From: Perspicuibacillus lycopersici
Lineage (GTDB): Bacteria > Bacillota > Bacilli > Bacillales > Caldibacillaceae
Direction of reading: 5' to 3'
Assembly: GCF_025660475.1 (NCBI RefSeq)
Contig: NZ_JAOUSF010000004.1
Coordinates: 335,048 to 399,047, forward strand
Length of the DNA stretch: 64,000 nt
Made by a program: the position numbers and the translations under genes. This document shows, in pieces, positions 52,059-61,806 of the stretch (position 1 is the first letter of the stretch; the number at the start of each line of letters is the position of its first letter). The notes below the pieces were generated by a model. It made no database searches. It was not told where the DNA came from and saw only the letters and a list, made by a program, of their open reading frames with translations.

Positions 52059-54113
52059 ATGATCCCAGCAACAGATTCCGTTTCGATCGCAGCAATTAAA
52101 GAAAGAAGCGTGGAATCCATCATTGATTGGTTCGAGTATAATAAACAATCATTTTATCGACTAAGTTGTACTTATTTTAGAAATCAAAAACAGGTGGAGG
52201 AACTTTTTTACCAATCTATAATGAAAGTCCGTCAAGAGCTACCTCGTTTTAAAAATGAAACTTCATTCGAAACTTGGGTTACCTCGATTTTCATCGATAT
52301 TTGTAGACGCCTTTCAAAAGATAATAGTTTCCAAGCTTTAGAGGAAAGTCCTTCAGATGAAATATTTCGTGCACTTGATCAATTGAATGTAAACGAAAAA
52401 GAAGCAATTGCCCTTGCCTATATAAAAGGAGCGACACAGGAGGAAACTGCCCAGCTTCTCGGAGTTTCCTTTGAAAGGTTGAGAGAGCTTCTAAACGACG
52501 GATTCCAATCACTTCGAAAACCGATGGGGTATTTTGCCACTTTTAATGGCTGTCAGGAGTATCAAAATGATTATTTAGCTTACTTAGAAAAAAACATAGA
52601 ACATTCGAAAAAGGTGGATTTAGAGATTCATGTGTATCATTGTCCACACTGCCAGGAGGAATTGGTTACATTTCAGGAAATTCAATCGAAGCTTACGAAA
52701 CTACGGAATGACTTACAAATACCTTCCAGTGTGATGGCATCTGTCAAAGATCGGTTGGACGAAAAGAAAAAGCAAAAACAACAAAAGATTAGGAAACTAA
52801 TAAAAAGAGTATCTTTTGTTGTAGGAGTATTCGTATGTATATTCGGGATTGGTTTTTTAACAGGTGTTATCCCGAACCTTTATTATGCGATGACAGAAGA
52901 TGATCAGGAATTACGTACGATTTTCCAGAAAAACTATGGAGACAGATTGAATCTAGAGTCTGAGTATGATGGAATTAAAATAACAATCAAAAGTGTGGTA
53001 GCAGATGATATCGAAACAGTTGTTTATTATGAAATTGAAGATACTACTGCAGAAAATCAATATGTAATGAATTATGGTGATGGTGTTTATATAGAGAATG
53101 AATTTGAAATTATGGATACAGAATCATATATAGGATATTACCCGCCAGATCTTGAATCTGAGATGAATAAGAAAGAAAAGAACGTGTACCATGGCAAGCT
53201 CATTCTAAATTCATTAAAAGAGGACGAAGCTACACTTAAGGTTAACATTTCAACAATTCGCAAGCTGTTAAGTGATTCTACTTATCCAACAGGCTATGTC
53301 GATGACTCAAATATAAAGTACGGAGACTGGAATTTTGAAATCCCCGTAACAAAACAATCGTCGAAGGAATATGTACTAGATAAAGAGTTGGAAGTCGAAG
53401 GAGTCCCGTTCCGGATTGATAAACTAATAATGGCACCATCTGCAACAATTCTTCAATATAGCATTAATTATGATACACAAGACTTTCAGATTTATAATGT
53501 TGATTTTGATAATTTGCAGGTAAATGATAAAAAGTTAAAACCAGATTTATATAGTGGATATTATTATGATGCACCGCAACAGATGAATTGGAATACTTAT
53601 CAAATAAAGTTTCCATCAATGCTGGGAGAAAAGCCAAAAAACGTTAAAGTTCAATTTTCTGCCATTTATTTAAGCGTATTTGATAAAAAACAAATCGAAC
53701 TGGATATTTCCGAGGAGTATCCAAAAACCTTTGAATATGCGGGTAGCACTATTTCGATTGATAAGATGGAATTAGAGGGAAATACTACTAAGATTGTTAT
53801 AAGCAATCAGGAAATAAAGGATCGCAAATTTGAATCACTTTATTTTAATCTTCTTGATAAGGATGGAAACTTTTTAAACTATATGAATATAAGCTCCGAG
53901 ACAGTAATTGTAGATAGAAACGGCAAACAATACGATATGTATCAAATGGATCCAAATATGGAAATCGAGCAACCACGTTATTTCGATACCGTTAGTGAAA
54001 TAGATTTAGAAAGTGCAAATATTGGAGAAAATGTCGTTTCTGCAATTCTAGCAATCGATGGTTACAATACAACGAAATATACGGATAAAGTAGTTGAAAT
54101 TACCATCGAATAG
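52059..54113 (+). CDS. ECF-like sigma factor fused to zinc-motif anti-sigma and extracytoplasmic domains
   Basis: A 684-residue single chain. Residues 18-86 look like sigma-70 region 2, 100-154 like region 4 (LNVNEKEAIALAYIKGATQEETAQLLGVS). Then comes HVYHCPHC (His191, Cys195, Cys198), the H-x3-C-x2-C motif of zinc anti-sigma factors, a basic stretch, a transmembrane helix at 251-273, and an outer part (about 290-684) that resembles DUF4179/DUF5643 of Bacillales anti-sigma proteins. Normally sigma and anti-sigma are two genes. It interrupts the ygaD-ygaE order. GGGGGT precedes the ATG. Confidence 0.82.
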   Translation: MIPATDSVSIAAIKERSVESIIDWFEYNKQSFYRLSCTYFRNQKQVEELFYQSIMKVRQELPRFKNETSFETWVTSIFIDICRRLSKDNSFQALEESPSDEIFRALDQLNVNEKEAIALAYIKGATQEETAQLLGVSFERLRELLNDGFQSLRKPMGYFATFNGCQEYQNDYLAYLEKNIEHSKKVDLEIHVYHCPHCQEELVTFQEIQSKLTKLRNDLQIPSSVMASVKDRLDEKKKQKQQKIRKLIKRVSFVVGVFVCIFGIGFLTGVIPNLYYAMTEDDQELRTIFQKNYGDRLNLESEYDGIKITIKSVVADDIETVVYYEIEDTTAENQYVMNYGDGVYIENEFEIMDTESYIGYYPPDLESEMNKKEKNVYHGKLILNSLKEDEATLKVNISTIRKLLSDSTYPTGYVDDSNIKYGDWNFEIPVTKQSSKEYVLDKELEVEGVPFRIDKLIMAPSATILQYSINYDTQDFQIYNVDFDNLQVNDKKLKPDLYSGYYYDAPQQMNWNTYQIKFPSMLGEKPKNVKVQFSAIYLSVFDKKQIELDISEEYPKTFEYAGSTISIDKMELEGNTTKIVISNQEIKDRKFESLYFNLLDKDGNFLNYMNISSETVIVDRNGKQYDMYQMDPNMEIEQPRYFDTVSEIDLESANIGENVVSAILAIDGYNTTKYTDKVVEITIE

Positions 54114-54153
54114 TTGGTAATTTGAGGAGTAGGATGATTTATACAGCATAAAT

Positions 54154-54226
54154 AAAATGCTTGGAAAATGGTTACCCCAAAAGGTTAATTTGGGGAGGTA
54201 CCATATTTCCAAGCATTTTTTTTACT
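54154..54226. terminator. long bidirectional terminator hairpin
   Basis: AAAATGCTTGGAAA with the inner ACCCCAAA block pairs with TTTGGGG and ATTTCCAAGCATTTT, with an A run on one side and eight T on the other, between convergent genes. Confidence 0.85.
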
Positions 54227-54242
54227 TATCAAATCCTTCTTC

Positions 54243-55316
54243 TTATAGCACATCCTTCGTTATATCGACTTCTTGATCATCTGAATGGAACGACTCAAAA
54301 CTAGCTAAGAGGATTTCCAATCGCTCTAGTTGTTCATTGTATTCTAAAAGAGAGGCAAAAAATTGGAATGTGTGTGGAATATTTTCTGCGTCATGATCTA
54401 AATGCTGGTACTCTCGATACATTCGAAGTAGGTCTTGACGATTCGTTTCATATTCCTTCATTTCCTCTTCATGGATTTGTTTTGCTTTGCCGATATAACG
54501 AAGTAATAAATGCTCATGATTAGCGGCTAATTGTTCTAGCTTCTGTTGCACTTGTTTGGCTGTCAATTCCGGAAGAGACGTAATAGCATTTTCATAGTGA
54601 AGAAGCTTCTTCAAAATATCTAGTGCCTTTCTTGACGTTGTCATCATTTGCCGGTATATCACGAGCTTCCGTAGCTTCGCTTGAGTATTTCGTTTTAATA
54701 ATGTTCGTTCTTCCTTATAAAAGGAGTAGATTTGGTCAATGCGGGAAAGCTGCTCCTTAATTGATTCTACCGTGTTTTTTAATAATAATTGCTCTGCTGC
54801 CTGATGGTTGGAAATGCGAATCCATTTTAAAATCTCATTCGTGCTATCGGAAATTTGCTTATACAATTTGCTTTCGTACTTTGGTGGATAAAACACCATG
54901 TTGACGAAAAAGGCAGATAATATTCCAAGCATGATCGTTAAAAATCGCATAACGGCAAACGAAATAAAGGCATCCCCAGGCGTTTCCATGATGACGATTA
55001 ACGTAACAACCGATAGCGAAATGGTATTTTCTATATTTAGTTTTAAGTTAATCATGATTAAAATGATGGCAGCTAATCCAATTACAAGGAAGTGGTTTCC
55101 AAAGATGATAACGAAGATGACGGCTAAGGCAGCTCCGATAATATTTCCTTGAATTTGTTCAATAATCGTTAAGTACGATCGATAGATGGATGGTTGAATG
55201 GCAAATACTGCTGATATTGCTGCGAATACTGGAGTCTCCAAATGGAGAAGCTGTGCTAGAAATAATGCTAATACTACAGCCATTCCCGTTTTTAATATAC
55301 GGGCACCTAATTTCAT
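54243..55316 (-). CDS. ygaE: aromatic acid exporter/FUSC-like membrane protein (YgaE)
   Basis: A 357-residue protein with six hydrophobic segments in the first 150 residues (KTGMAVVLALFLAQLL, FAIQPSIYRSYLTIIEQIQGNIIGAALAV typical of DUF939/ArAE_1) and a long cytoplasmic helical half. The family exports aromatic acids in some bacteria; here unproven. The start at 55316 (MKLGARIL) follows AAAGGAT; an upstream in-frame ATG at 55355 lacks a site. Confidence 0.85.
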   Translation of the reverse strand: MKLGARILKTGMAVVLALFLAQLLHLETPVFAAISAVFAIQPSIYRSYLTIIEQIQGNIIGAALAVIFVIIFGNHFLVIGLAAIILIMINLKLNIENTISLSVVTLIVIMETPGDAFISFAVMRFLTIMLGILSAFFVNMVFYPPKYESKLYKQISDSTNEILKWIRISNHQAAEQLLLKNTVESIKEQLSRIDQIYSFYKEERTLLKRNTQAKLRKLVIYRQMMTTSRKALDILKKLLHYENAITSLPELTAKQVQQKLEQLAANHEHLLLRYIGKAKQIHEEEMKEYETNRQDLLRMYREYQHLDHDAENIPHTFQFFASLLEYNEQLERLEILLASFESFHSDDQEVDITKDVL

Positions 55317-55466
55317 TTTGGTAAATCCTTTCTTAAACGAGTGATAGTTTTCCATAGACTAATGGTATCCATACAAAATAGTTAGTCTTCTAGAATTTTT
55401 TATTATCTCATATATTTTCCGTAAAAGATGTCAGTTTGCTTACGTTTAGTTTACACATATCAAATA

Positions 55467-55497
55467 TAAAAAAACCCAAGGTGTTGGTTCCTTGGGA
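55467..55497 (-). terminator. intrinsic terminator of gsaB
   Basis: CCCAAGG (55475-55481) and CCTTGGG (55490-55496) pair; seven T follow on the minus strand. It is 70 bp past the stop. Confidence 0.8.
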
Positions 55498-55564
55498 AAT
55501 TGTATTGTATTTTATCGGAAAATACAATGGGCATTTTGTATAGTTTTCTTAGATGTTTTCCTCT

Positions 55565-56863
55565 TTATTTTTCACTAGCCATTGCTGCGAATGCTTGATC
55601 AACTGCGACAATGGTTTCTTCAATATCTTTTTCCGTATGCTCGGTTGTAATAAACCATGCTTCATATTTCGATGGGGCTAAGTTAATACCTTGATGAAGC
55701 ATAAGCTTGAAGAATTGTGCGAATTTCTCGCCATCCGTGTTATCTGCTTGTTCATAGTTTTCTACTTTTTCATTTGTGAAGTAGACAGTAAGCGCCCCTT
55801 TTAAGCGGTTGATTGAAATCTCGATACCATGCTTATTAGCAGCTGCAAGTATTCCTTTTTCTAACAATCCGCCAAGGCGATCTAATTCTTCATAGACACC
55901 TTCTTGTGATAAAACCTCTAAGCAGGCAATACCTGCAAGCATTGATGCAGGGTTACCAGCCATTGTTCCAGCTTGATAAGCAGGTCCTAGTGGTGCCACC
56001 TTTTCCATAATATCGACTCTACCACCGTAGGCACCAATTGGTAGACCACCACCAATGATTTTACCCATTGCCGTTAAGTCAGGTGTAACACCAAGTAGGT
56101 TTTGCGCACCGCCATACATGAAACGGAATGCAGTAATAACCTCATCATAGATTACAAGTGCACCAGCTTCATGGGCAATGTCATTAACTTGCTCTAAAAA
56201 GCCTGGATTTGGTTCAACAATCCCGAAGTTCCCGACAATTGGTTCTACTAGAACAGCAGCGATTTCTTCTCCCCATTTTTCCATTGCTTCTTGGAATGGT
56301 GCAATATCATTAAATGGAACAGTAATTACTTCCTGGGCAATACTTTTCGGTACACCAGCAGAATCAGGCATCCCAAGCTGAGAAGGACCAGAGCCTGCTG
56401 CAACTAATACTAAATCTGAGTGCCCATGGTAGCAGCCTGCAAATTTAATGATTTTATCGCGACCAGTAAATGCACGTGCGACACGAATCGTTGTCATCAC
56501 TGCCTCCGTACCAGAGTTTACGAAACGTACTTTTTCTAAAGATGGAATAGCATCCTTCAACATTTTTGCGAATTTCACTTCATGGGGAGTAGGAGTTCCA
56601 TAAAGAACACCAGTTTCTGCAGCATGTGTGATTGCTTTTGTAATATGGGGATGTGCATGTCCAGTAATTATCGGACCGTACGCAGCTAAATAATCAATAT
56701 ATTTATTGCCATCTACATCCCAAAAATAGGCACCCTTCGCTCTTTCCATTGCAACCGGGGCACCACCACCAACGGCTTTGTAGGAGCGGGAAGGACTATT
56801 CACGCCACCAACAATATGCTCCTGTGCTTGTTTATGTAATTGTTCTGATTTCGTAAAGTTCAT
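55565..56863 (-). CDS. gsaB: glutamate-1-semialdehyde 2,1-aminomutase, GsaB type
   Basis: A 432-residue PLP enzyme converting glutamate-1-semialdehyde to 5-aminolevulinate for heme. The PLP lysine is in [18 protein letters not shown] (Lys268), with [15 protein letters not shown] and YDEVITAFR motifs. B. subtilis has HemL with the hem operon and GsaB here; location next to ygaF indicates GsaB. GGAGG precedes the ATG at 56863; the frame reaches 56881 with no support. Confidence 0.94.
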   Translation of the reverse strand: MNFTKSEQLHKQAQEHIVGGVNSPSRSYKAVGGGAPVAMERAKGAYFWDVDGNKYIDYLAAYGPIITGHAHPHITKAITHAAETGVLYGTPTPHEVKFAKMLKDAIPSLEKVRFVNSGTEAVMTTIRVARAFTGRDKIIKFAGCYHGHSDLVLVAAGSGPSQLGMPDSAGVPKSIAQEVITVPFNDIAPFQEAMEKWGEEIAAVLVEPIVGNFGIVEPNPGFLEQVNDIAHEAGALVIYDEVITAFRFMYGGAQNLLGVTPDLTAMGKIIGGGLPIGAYGGRVDIMEKVAPLGPAYQAGTMAGNPASMLAGIACLEVLSQEGVYEELDRLGGLLEKGILAAANKHGIEISINRLKGALTVYFTNEKVENYEQADNTDGEKFAQFFKLMLHQGINLAPSKYEAWFITTEHTEKDIEETIVAVDQAFAAMASEK

Positions 56864-56956
56864 GATAAAACCTCCATACAATTAATTCCAATTAGTATTG
56901 TATCACTATTTGAGATAAATGCGAGTAAGATTGCCCAATCTCTTTTTGCAAAAAAA

Positions 56957-57370
56957 TTAACCGCGTTCTTGTTGGATATCGACAACTGTCCGGACAACAA
57001 AGGACGCAGGAATGGTATAGCCAATCATCCCTTCTAATATCGAAATGACTCGTCCAATTCCAATTGGGGTAACATCGCCATAGCCAACGGAAAATAGCGT
57101 GGACCCGCTAAAATAAATACATGTTTGTAAAGTATGGAGTGTACTTCCAGATAATAACTCTTCATTTTCCTGAATGACGGCTATTCCATTTTCCATACAA
57201 ATAAAGTATAGTAAGCCGAAGCCAAGCAGGATCGTAGAATAAATGAAAAATAAATATGCAAAGCTTTCCCATGATAAAAATTTATCTTGAAGTGCATTGG
57301 GTAAAAATAATGTCCGTAAGCTCATCGAAATACAAAAAATAATGATTAGTATAAAAAGATAGGCGATCAT
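56957..57370 (-). CDS. two-helix ion channel family protein (K+ channel type)
   Basis: A 137-residue membrane protein with three to four hydrophobic segments and the K+ filter SVGYGD in CIYFSGSTLFSVGYGDVTPIG, the Ion_trans_2 pattern. No cytosolic RCK domain is attached. GAGGTG lies five bases before the ATG at 57370. It is inserted between gsaB and ygaF relative to B. subtilis. Confidence 0.85.
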   Translation of the reverse strand: MIAYLFILIIIFCISMSLRTLFLPNALQDKFLSWESFAYLFFIYSTILLGFGLLYFICMENGIAVIQENEELLSGSTLHTLQTCIYFSGSTLFSVGYGDVTPIGIGRVISILEGMIGYTIPASFVVRTVVDIQQERG

Positions 57371-57552
57371 ATAGCACCTCATTCATATCAAATAAAATCC
57401 CTCTACTACTAGAAATATGCTTGTCCGTTTAGAAAAATGAGTAGGTATGTAGTAAAAAGTACATACGCAACATGGGTAAGTAATGACGTTTGCGAATTAC
57501 GAAAAACTTCGCTATCGTATGGATAGTATAGATAAGAAAGGATGATTCATAA

Positions 57553-58029
57553 ATGACAGTTACTGTAGGAGAATTAGCTCCAGATTTTGAGGTTTTAGCA
57601 AGTAATGGTGAACGGCTAAAATTATCCGACTTTCGGGGCCAGCATGTCGTGTTATATTTTTATCCAAAGGATTTAACCCCAGGCTGTACAACGGAAGCAT
57701 GTGATTTCCGCGATCGCCAGAAAGAATTTTCCGAGCTTAATGCAACAATACTCGGTATTAGTGCGGACGAGTTAGATAGTCATAAAAAATTTGCTGAAAA
57801 ACATGGTCTTCCATTTTTATTGTTAGTGGATGAAGATCATAAAGTATCTGAGCAATTTGGGGTGTGGACATTAAAGAAAAATTTCGGTAAGGAATATATG
57901 GGAATTCAACGTTCAACCTTTGTAATTGATAAGGATGGCGTATTAGTTAAAGAATGGCGTAATGTGAAAGTTGATGGCCATGTGGAAGCAGCATTGGAGT
58001 TTATTAAAAATCATTTAGCCGATGCGTAA
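57553..58029 (+). CDS. ygaF: thioredoxin-dependent peroxiredoxin, Bcp/PrxQ type
   Basis: A 158-residue peroxiredoxin reducing H2O2 and organic peroxides. Peroxidatic Cys45 and resolving Cys50 sit in LTPGCTTEACDFRD, the atypical 2-Cys arrangement of PrxQ. Adjacent to perR within 2.1 kb, as in Bacillus. AAAGGATG precedes the ATG. Confidence 0.95.
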   Translation: MTVTVGELAPDFEVLASNGERLKLSDFRGQHVVLYFYPKDLTPGCTTEACDFRDRQKEFSELNATILGISADELDSHKKFAEKHGLPFLLLVDEDHKVSEQFGVWTLKKNFGKEYMGIQRSTFVIDKDGVLVKEWRNVKVDGHVEAALEFIKNHLADA

Positions 58030-58192
58030 GTGATGAATAAATAGGGGAGCGTATGTTACGTTCCTTCGTTTTATTTACTCGGATAGTTAAACGCCTGTTT
58101 TTCGTAGAGAAGGCTCTTGTCTATTCCATCGGAAAAATACGGCATATAGTATATTGTAAGAATACCTCCTCAAAAAATCTTCACTCTTTTGT

Positions 58193-58220
58193 AGACCATT
58201 TTCGAATGGTCTCTTTTTTT
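58193..58220 (+). terminator. intrinsic terminator of ygaF
   Basis: AGACCATT (58193-58200) pairs with AATGGTCT (58205-58212) around TTCG, with seven T. The 160 bp before it show nothing further. Confidence 0.85.
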
Positions 58221-58355
58221 AGGCATTTTCCCGTCCATTAATGCTTGATTAAATAACATTGCATATTATTTTTCATAATATTTCGAACGTGTTATGATTA
58301 AACGAGAAGTGTCTAGAACGTGTTTTATCAAAATACTTTTGAAAGGATGTTGAAT

Positions 58356-59306
58356 ATGAAAATTGTTGCATCATTGTACCCAGCGGAATCCTTGCAGAAA
58401 CAAGTAAGAGCTGAATTTCCGGATCTTTCGTTTTCTTTTTATAAAGGAATGAAAGAGCTAGGAGATGAGATTGAAACGGCTGAAATATTAATGACCTATG
58501 GTGAGGATTTAAGTGATGCCATTATTGAAAAAGCAAAGGCATTGAAATGGATCATGGTCATGGCAGCAGGTGTGGAAAAATTACCGCATGAAGCAATTGC
58601 TAAGCGAAATATATTAGTGACAAATGTGCGTGGCGTACATAAAATTCCAATGGGAGAATTCGCAATTGGCTACATGCTACAATATGCGAAGCAATCGGCA
58701 TTATTTCAAACACAGCAGCAAGAAAAAATATGGAATCGCAATGTAACCTTACGAGAATTGTATGATCATACATTGTTAGTAGTAGGAGCGGGAGCAATCG
58801 GCAGCCAAATTGGCAAATATGCAAAAGTATTTGGAATGAAAACAATCGGTATTAATCGTAGTGGAAACCGAGTAGAAGAATTTGATGAAGTATATCCAAT
58901 GGAGCAGCTAAATGAAATTTTACCAGCAGCAGATTACATTGTGTCGATTTTACCAAGTACCGAGTTAACTACTGGCGTATTCGCTAAACCACAATTTTCC
59001 TTAATGAAAAACGAGGCAGTGTTTATTAATATGGGTCGAGGCAGCGCCGTAAACGAAGAAGACTTAATAGAGGCATTGAACAATGGCGAGCTTGCCCATG
59101 CATTTCTCGATGTATTTGCACAAGAGCCACTTCCTGAAGACCACCCATTCTGGTCATCGGATAAAGTAACAATCACCCCTCATCTTACTGGAATCTCCAG
59201 AAATTATTTAAAACGGGGATTGGAAATTTTCCGCCGGAATTTACATATGTATTTAAAAGGGGAAAATAAATTTGAAAATATCATTGACGTCCATCGGGGG
59301 TATTAG
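58356..59306 (+). CDS. D-2-hydroxyacid dehydrogenase family protein
   Basis: A 316-residue NAD(P)-dependent dehydrogenase. The nucleotide fold is VVGAGAIGSQIGKYAKVFG; catalytic residues appear as NMGRGSAVNE (Arg region), FAQEPLPEDHPFW (Glu) and ITPHLTG (His). The substrate is a 2-keto or 2-hydroxy acid; not glyoxylate- or PGDH-specific by sequence. The ATG at 58356 follows AAAGGATG. Its stop is one base before the start of the next gene. Confidence 0.88.
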   Translation: MKIVASLYPAESLQKQVRAEFPDLSFSFYKGMKELGDEIETAEILMTYGEDLSDAIIEKAKALKWIMVMAAGVEKLPHEAIAKRNILVTNVRGVHKIPMGEFAIGYMLQYAKQSALFQTQQQEKIWNRNVTLRELYDHTLLVVGAGAIGSQIGKYAKVFGMKTIGINRSGNRVEEFDEVYPMEQLNEILPAADYIVSILPSTELTTGVFAKPQFSLMKNEAVFINMGRGSAVNEEDLIEALNNGELAHAFLDVFAQEPLPEDHPFWSSDKVTITPHLTGISRNYLKRGLEIFRRNLHMYLKGENKFENIIDVHRGY

Positions 59307-59307
59307 C

Positions 59308-59853
59308 ATGAGAATTTATACGAGAACTGGGGATAAAGGAACGACATCATTAGTGTATGGAGCACGCGTACCGAAAAATGATTTACGTGTCGAAGCATAT
59401 GGAACATGTGATGAGGCGAATTCGATGATTGGATTAGCAGTGAGCTTTCTTTCGAATGAGCAGTTTCCGGAAAAGCAGGAGCTCTTAAAAATTTTCCATC
59501 AGGTCCAAACACTGCTATTCCATGTCGGTGCGCATCTGGCTACTCCAGAAGGAAAAGAAGTGAAATGGAAACTGGAAGAAAAGCATGTACAAGACCTTGA
59601 GAAGCATATCGATGCGTTAGATGCAACAATTCCGCCATTAAATAATTTTATTTTACCAGGTGGGCATCCGGCAGGAGCAGCGCTGCATTCCGCCCGTACA
59701 ATTGTAAGACGTGCCGAAAGATGTGCTGTAGGACTTGGAAATGTACAGGCATTCGTTACGGCATATTTAAACCGGTTATCTGATTTTCTTTTTGTTGCGG
59801 CAAGGTATGTGAACGTGAAGCTCTCCGTTGAGGAGAAAAAACTGCACGAATAA
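59308..59853 (+). CDS. yvqK: PduO-type cob(I)alamin adenosyltransferase
   Basis: A 181-residue trimeric adenosyltransferase making adenosylcobalamin. The signature YTRTGDKGTTSLVYGARVPKN with K-x2-RVEAYG, and SARTIVRRAERCAVGLG plus LNRLSDFLFVAARY, are complete. It is one base behind the dehydrogenase stop, hence an operon. No cobalamin riboswitch is visible upstream. GGGGGT serves as ribosome-binding site. Confidence 0.94.
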   Translation: MRIYTRTGDKGTTSLVYGARVPKNDLRVEAYGTCDEANSMIGLAVSFLSNEQFPEKQELLKIFHQVQTLLFHVGAHLATPEGKEVKWKLEEKHVQDLEKHIDALDATIPPLNNFILPGGHPAGAALHSARTIVRRAERCAVGLGNVQAFVTAYLNRLSDFLFVAARYVNVKLSVEEKKLHE

Positions 59854-60009
59854 ACAAGAAATAATTATAGGCTAAAAGCTTGATTAACATGTAAGATTCG
59901 TAAGTTATTGCATACAATAAAAAGAAACAGTTCGTGTAACTTCAGCTAAATTATATCGATTAAGCTGTTCATACATATTGTAGAATTTCCAATAGGAACA
60001 GTGGATTTG

Positions 60010-60056
60010 TTGACAAAGGTACTAAATTGTTAGTACACTTATTATATTAATTATTA
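60010..60056 (+). promoter_or_regulatory. perR promoter with Per box and a second palindrome
   Basis: TTGACA (60010-60015), 18-bp spacer, TACACT (60034-60039). TTATATTAATTATTA at 60042-60056 matches the Per box TTATAATNATTATAA with two mismatches, directly after -10, suiting autorepression. GTACTAA-ATTG-TTAGTAC at 60019-60036 is a perfect inverted repeat in the spacer region. Confidence 0.65.
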
Positions 60057-60093
60057 TTTAAGAATATATTTAAGAGAAAAGAGGTGCATGGCG

Positions 60094-60531
60094 GTGTCAA
60101 CGAATCAATTGAAAGAGGCTTTAGATACCTTGAAGGAATCTGGTGTCCGCATCACACCGCAGCGTCATGCGATACTTGAATATTTGATAAATGCAATGAG
60201 CCATCCCACTGCAGATGAAATTTACAAAGCACTTGAAGGAAAATTTCCAAATATGAGTGTCGCAACAGTGTATAATAACTTACGGGTATTTCGTGAGGTT
60301 GGCTTGGTTAAAGAATTAACATATGGCGATTCTTCTAGCCGTTTCGATTTTGTAACGAATGATCACTATCATGCGATTTGCGAAGACTGTGGAAAAATAG
60401 TCGATTTTGCATACCCAGGTCTAAATGAAGTAGAACAATTTGCTTCCCACGTTTCTGGCTTTAATGTTAGCCACCATCGCTTAGAAATTTACGGTGTATG
60501 CCCAGACTGTGCAGCAAAAAAATCGCACTAA
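60094..60531 (+). CDS. perR: peroxide-responsive Fur-family repressor
   Basis: A 145-residue PerR. With the GTG start at 60094 the numbering equals B. subtilis PerR: regulatory-metal ligands His37, Asp85, His91, His93, Asp104 and zinc ligands Cys96, Cys99, Cys136, Cys139 all coincide. GAGGTG is seven bases from this GTG but only one base from the ATG at 60088, so GTG is chosen. Fe-bound PerR represses peroxide-defence genes until His37/His91 are oxidised. Confidence 0.96.
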   Translation: MSTNQLKEALDTLKESGVRITPQRHAILEYLINAMSHPTADEIYKALEGKFPNMSVATVYNNLRVFREVGLVKELTYGDSSSRFDFVTNDHYHAICEDCGKIVDFAYPGLNEVEQFASHVSGFNVSHHRLEIYGVCPDCAAKKSH

Positions 60532-60554
60532 TAACTATATATCCATTCTTCATC

Positions 60555-60582
60555 AAGAGCTAATGAATAGCTCTTTTTTTTA
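60555..60582 (+). terminator. intrinsic terminator of perR
   Basis: AAGAGCTA (60555-60562) pairs with TAGCTCTT (60568-60575), followed by T8. Confidence 0.85.
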
Positions 60583-60635
60583 TGCCGTTTTTTAAAAGCT
60601 TGTTGTTATTTCATGAGATACGTTTAGTAAATGAA

Positions 60636-60662
60636 CGCTGAGAAAACTGAATTACGAAGACT
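60636..60662. repeat. dispersed element end, left flank of array 2
   Basis: CGCTGAGAAAACTGAATTAC and then GAAGACT is in direct orientation to the copy at 61807, on the other side of the array. TTCCGCGGGAAAG continues as in the element core. Confidence 0.65.
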
Positions 60663-60695
60663 TCCGCGGGAAAGTGAGTGAAAATAAGGGGTGGA

Positions 60696-61787
60696 ATCCT
60701 TTAGATTAGTGGCGTCAAAAGGAAAGTGAGCGGGAATAAGGGGTGGAATCCTTTAGATTAGTGGCGTCAAAAGGAAAGTGAGCGGGAATAAGGGGTGGAA
60801 TCCTTTAGAGAGTGGGTATCAAGAGGAAAGCTAGGGAGAATTGGTTTTGAAATCCTTTAGAGGGTGGGCGTCAAAAGGAAAGGGAGCGGGAATAAGGAGT
60901 GAAATCCTTTAGAGAGTTGGGGTCAAAAGGAAAGCGAGCAAGAATTGTGCTAGAAATCCTTTAGAGAGTGGGCGTCTAAAGGAAAGGGAGCGGGAATAAG
61001 GGGTGAAATCCTTTAGAGAGTTGGGGTCAAAAGGAAAGCGAGAGAGAATTGGTTTTGAAATCCTTTAGATAGTGAGCATCAAAAGGAAAGCGAGAGAGAA
61101 TTGGTTTTGAAATCCTTTAGATAGTGAGCATCAAAAGGAAAGTGAGCGAGAATAAGGGTAGAAATCCTTTAGAGAGTAGGCATCAAAAGGAAAGCGAGCA
61201 AGAATAGTGCTAGAAATCCTTTAGAGAGTTGGTATCAAGAAGAAAGCGAGGGAGAATTAGGGGTGAAATCCTTTAGAGGGTGGGCGTCAAAAGGAAAGTG
61301 AGCGGGAAATTAGGGTAGAACTCCTTTAGAGAGTGGGCGTCAAAAGGAAAGTGAGCGATAATTGTGCTAGAAATCCTTTAGATAGTGAGCATCAAAAGGA
61401 AAGCGAGCAAGAATAGTGCTAGAAATCCTTTAGAGAGTGATAGTCAAAAGGAAAATGAGCGAGAATTGGTCTAGAAATCCTTTAGATAGTGAGCATCAAA
61501 AGGAAAGTGAGCGAGAATAAGGGTAGAAATCCTTTAGAGAGTAGGAATCAAAAGGAAAGCGAGAAAGAATTGGGCTAAAAATCCTTTAGAGAGTGGGCAT
61601 CAAAAAGAAAGCGAGCGAGAAATTAGCTAGACATCCTTAAGAGTGCAAGCATCAAACGGAAAGTGAACGTAAATTTTCGGAGAAATCCGTAAGACAGCAA
61701 ATATATGAATAGGAAAGTGAGCATGACTTTGCCAAGAAATCCGTTTAAAATAAACCGTAAATTAGAATAAAAAAGCAATCTCCTTTT
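60696..61787. repeat. tandem array 2: 21 units of 52 bp, non-coding
   Basis: ATCC anchors occur every 52 bp from 60696 (60748, 60800, 60852, 60904, ... 61268), with one 1-bp shift at 61321, and again every 52 bp to 61685, the last at 61739. The unit is roughly AAATCCTTTAGAGAGTGGGC, GTCAAAAGGAAAGTGAGCG, AGAATTGTGCTAG. It shares ATCCkTTAGA and TCAAnnGGA with array 1, in the same orientation. It lies between convergent perR and ygzB. Confidence 0.95.
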
Positions 61788-61806
61788 GCTATAACCCTCA
61801 ATGAAA

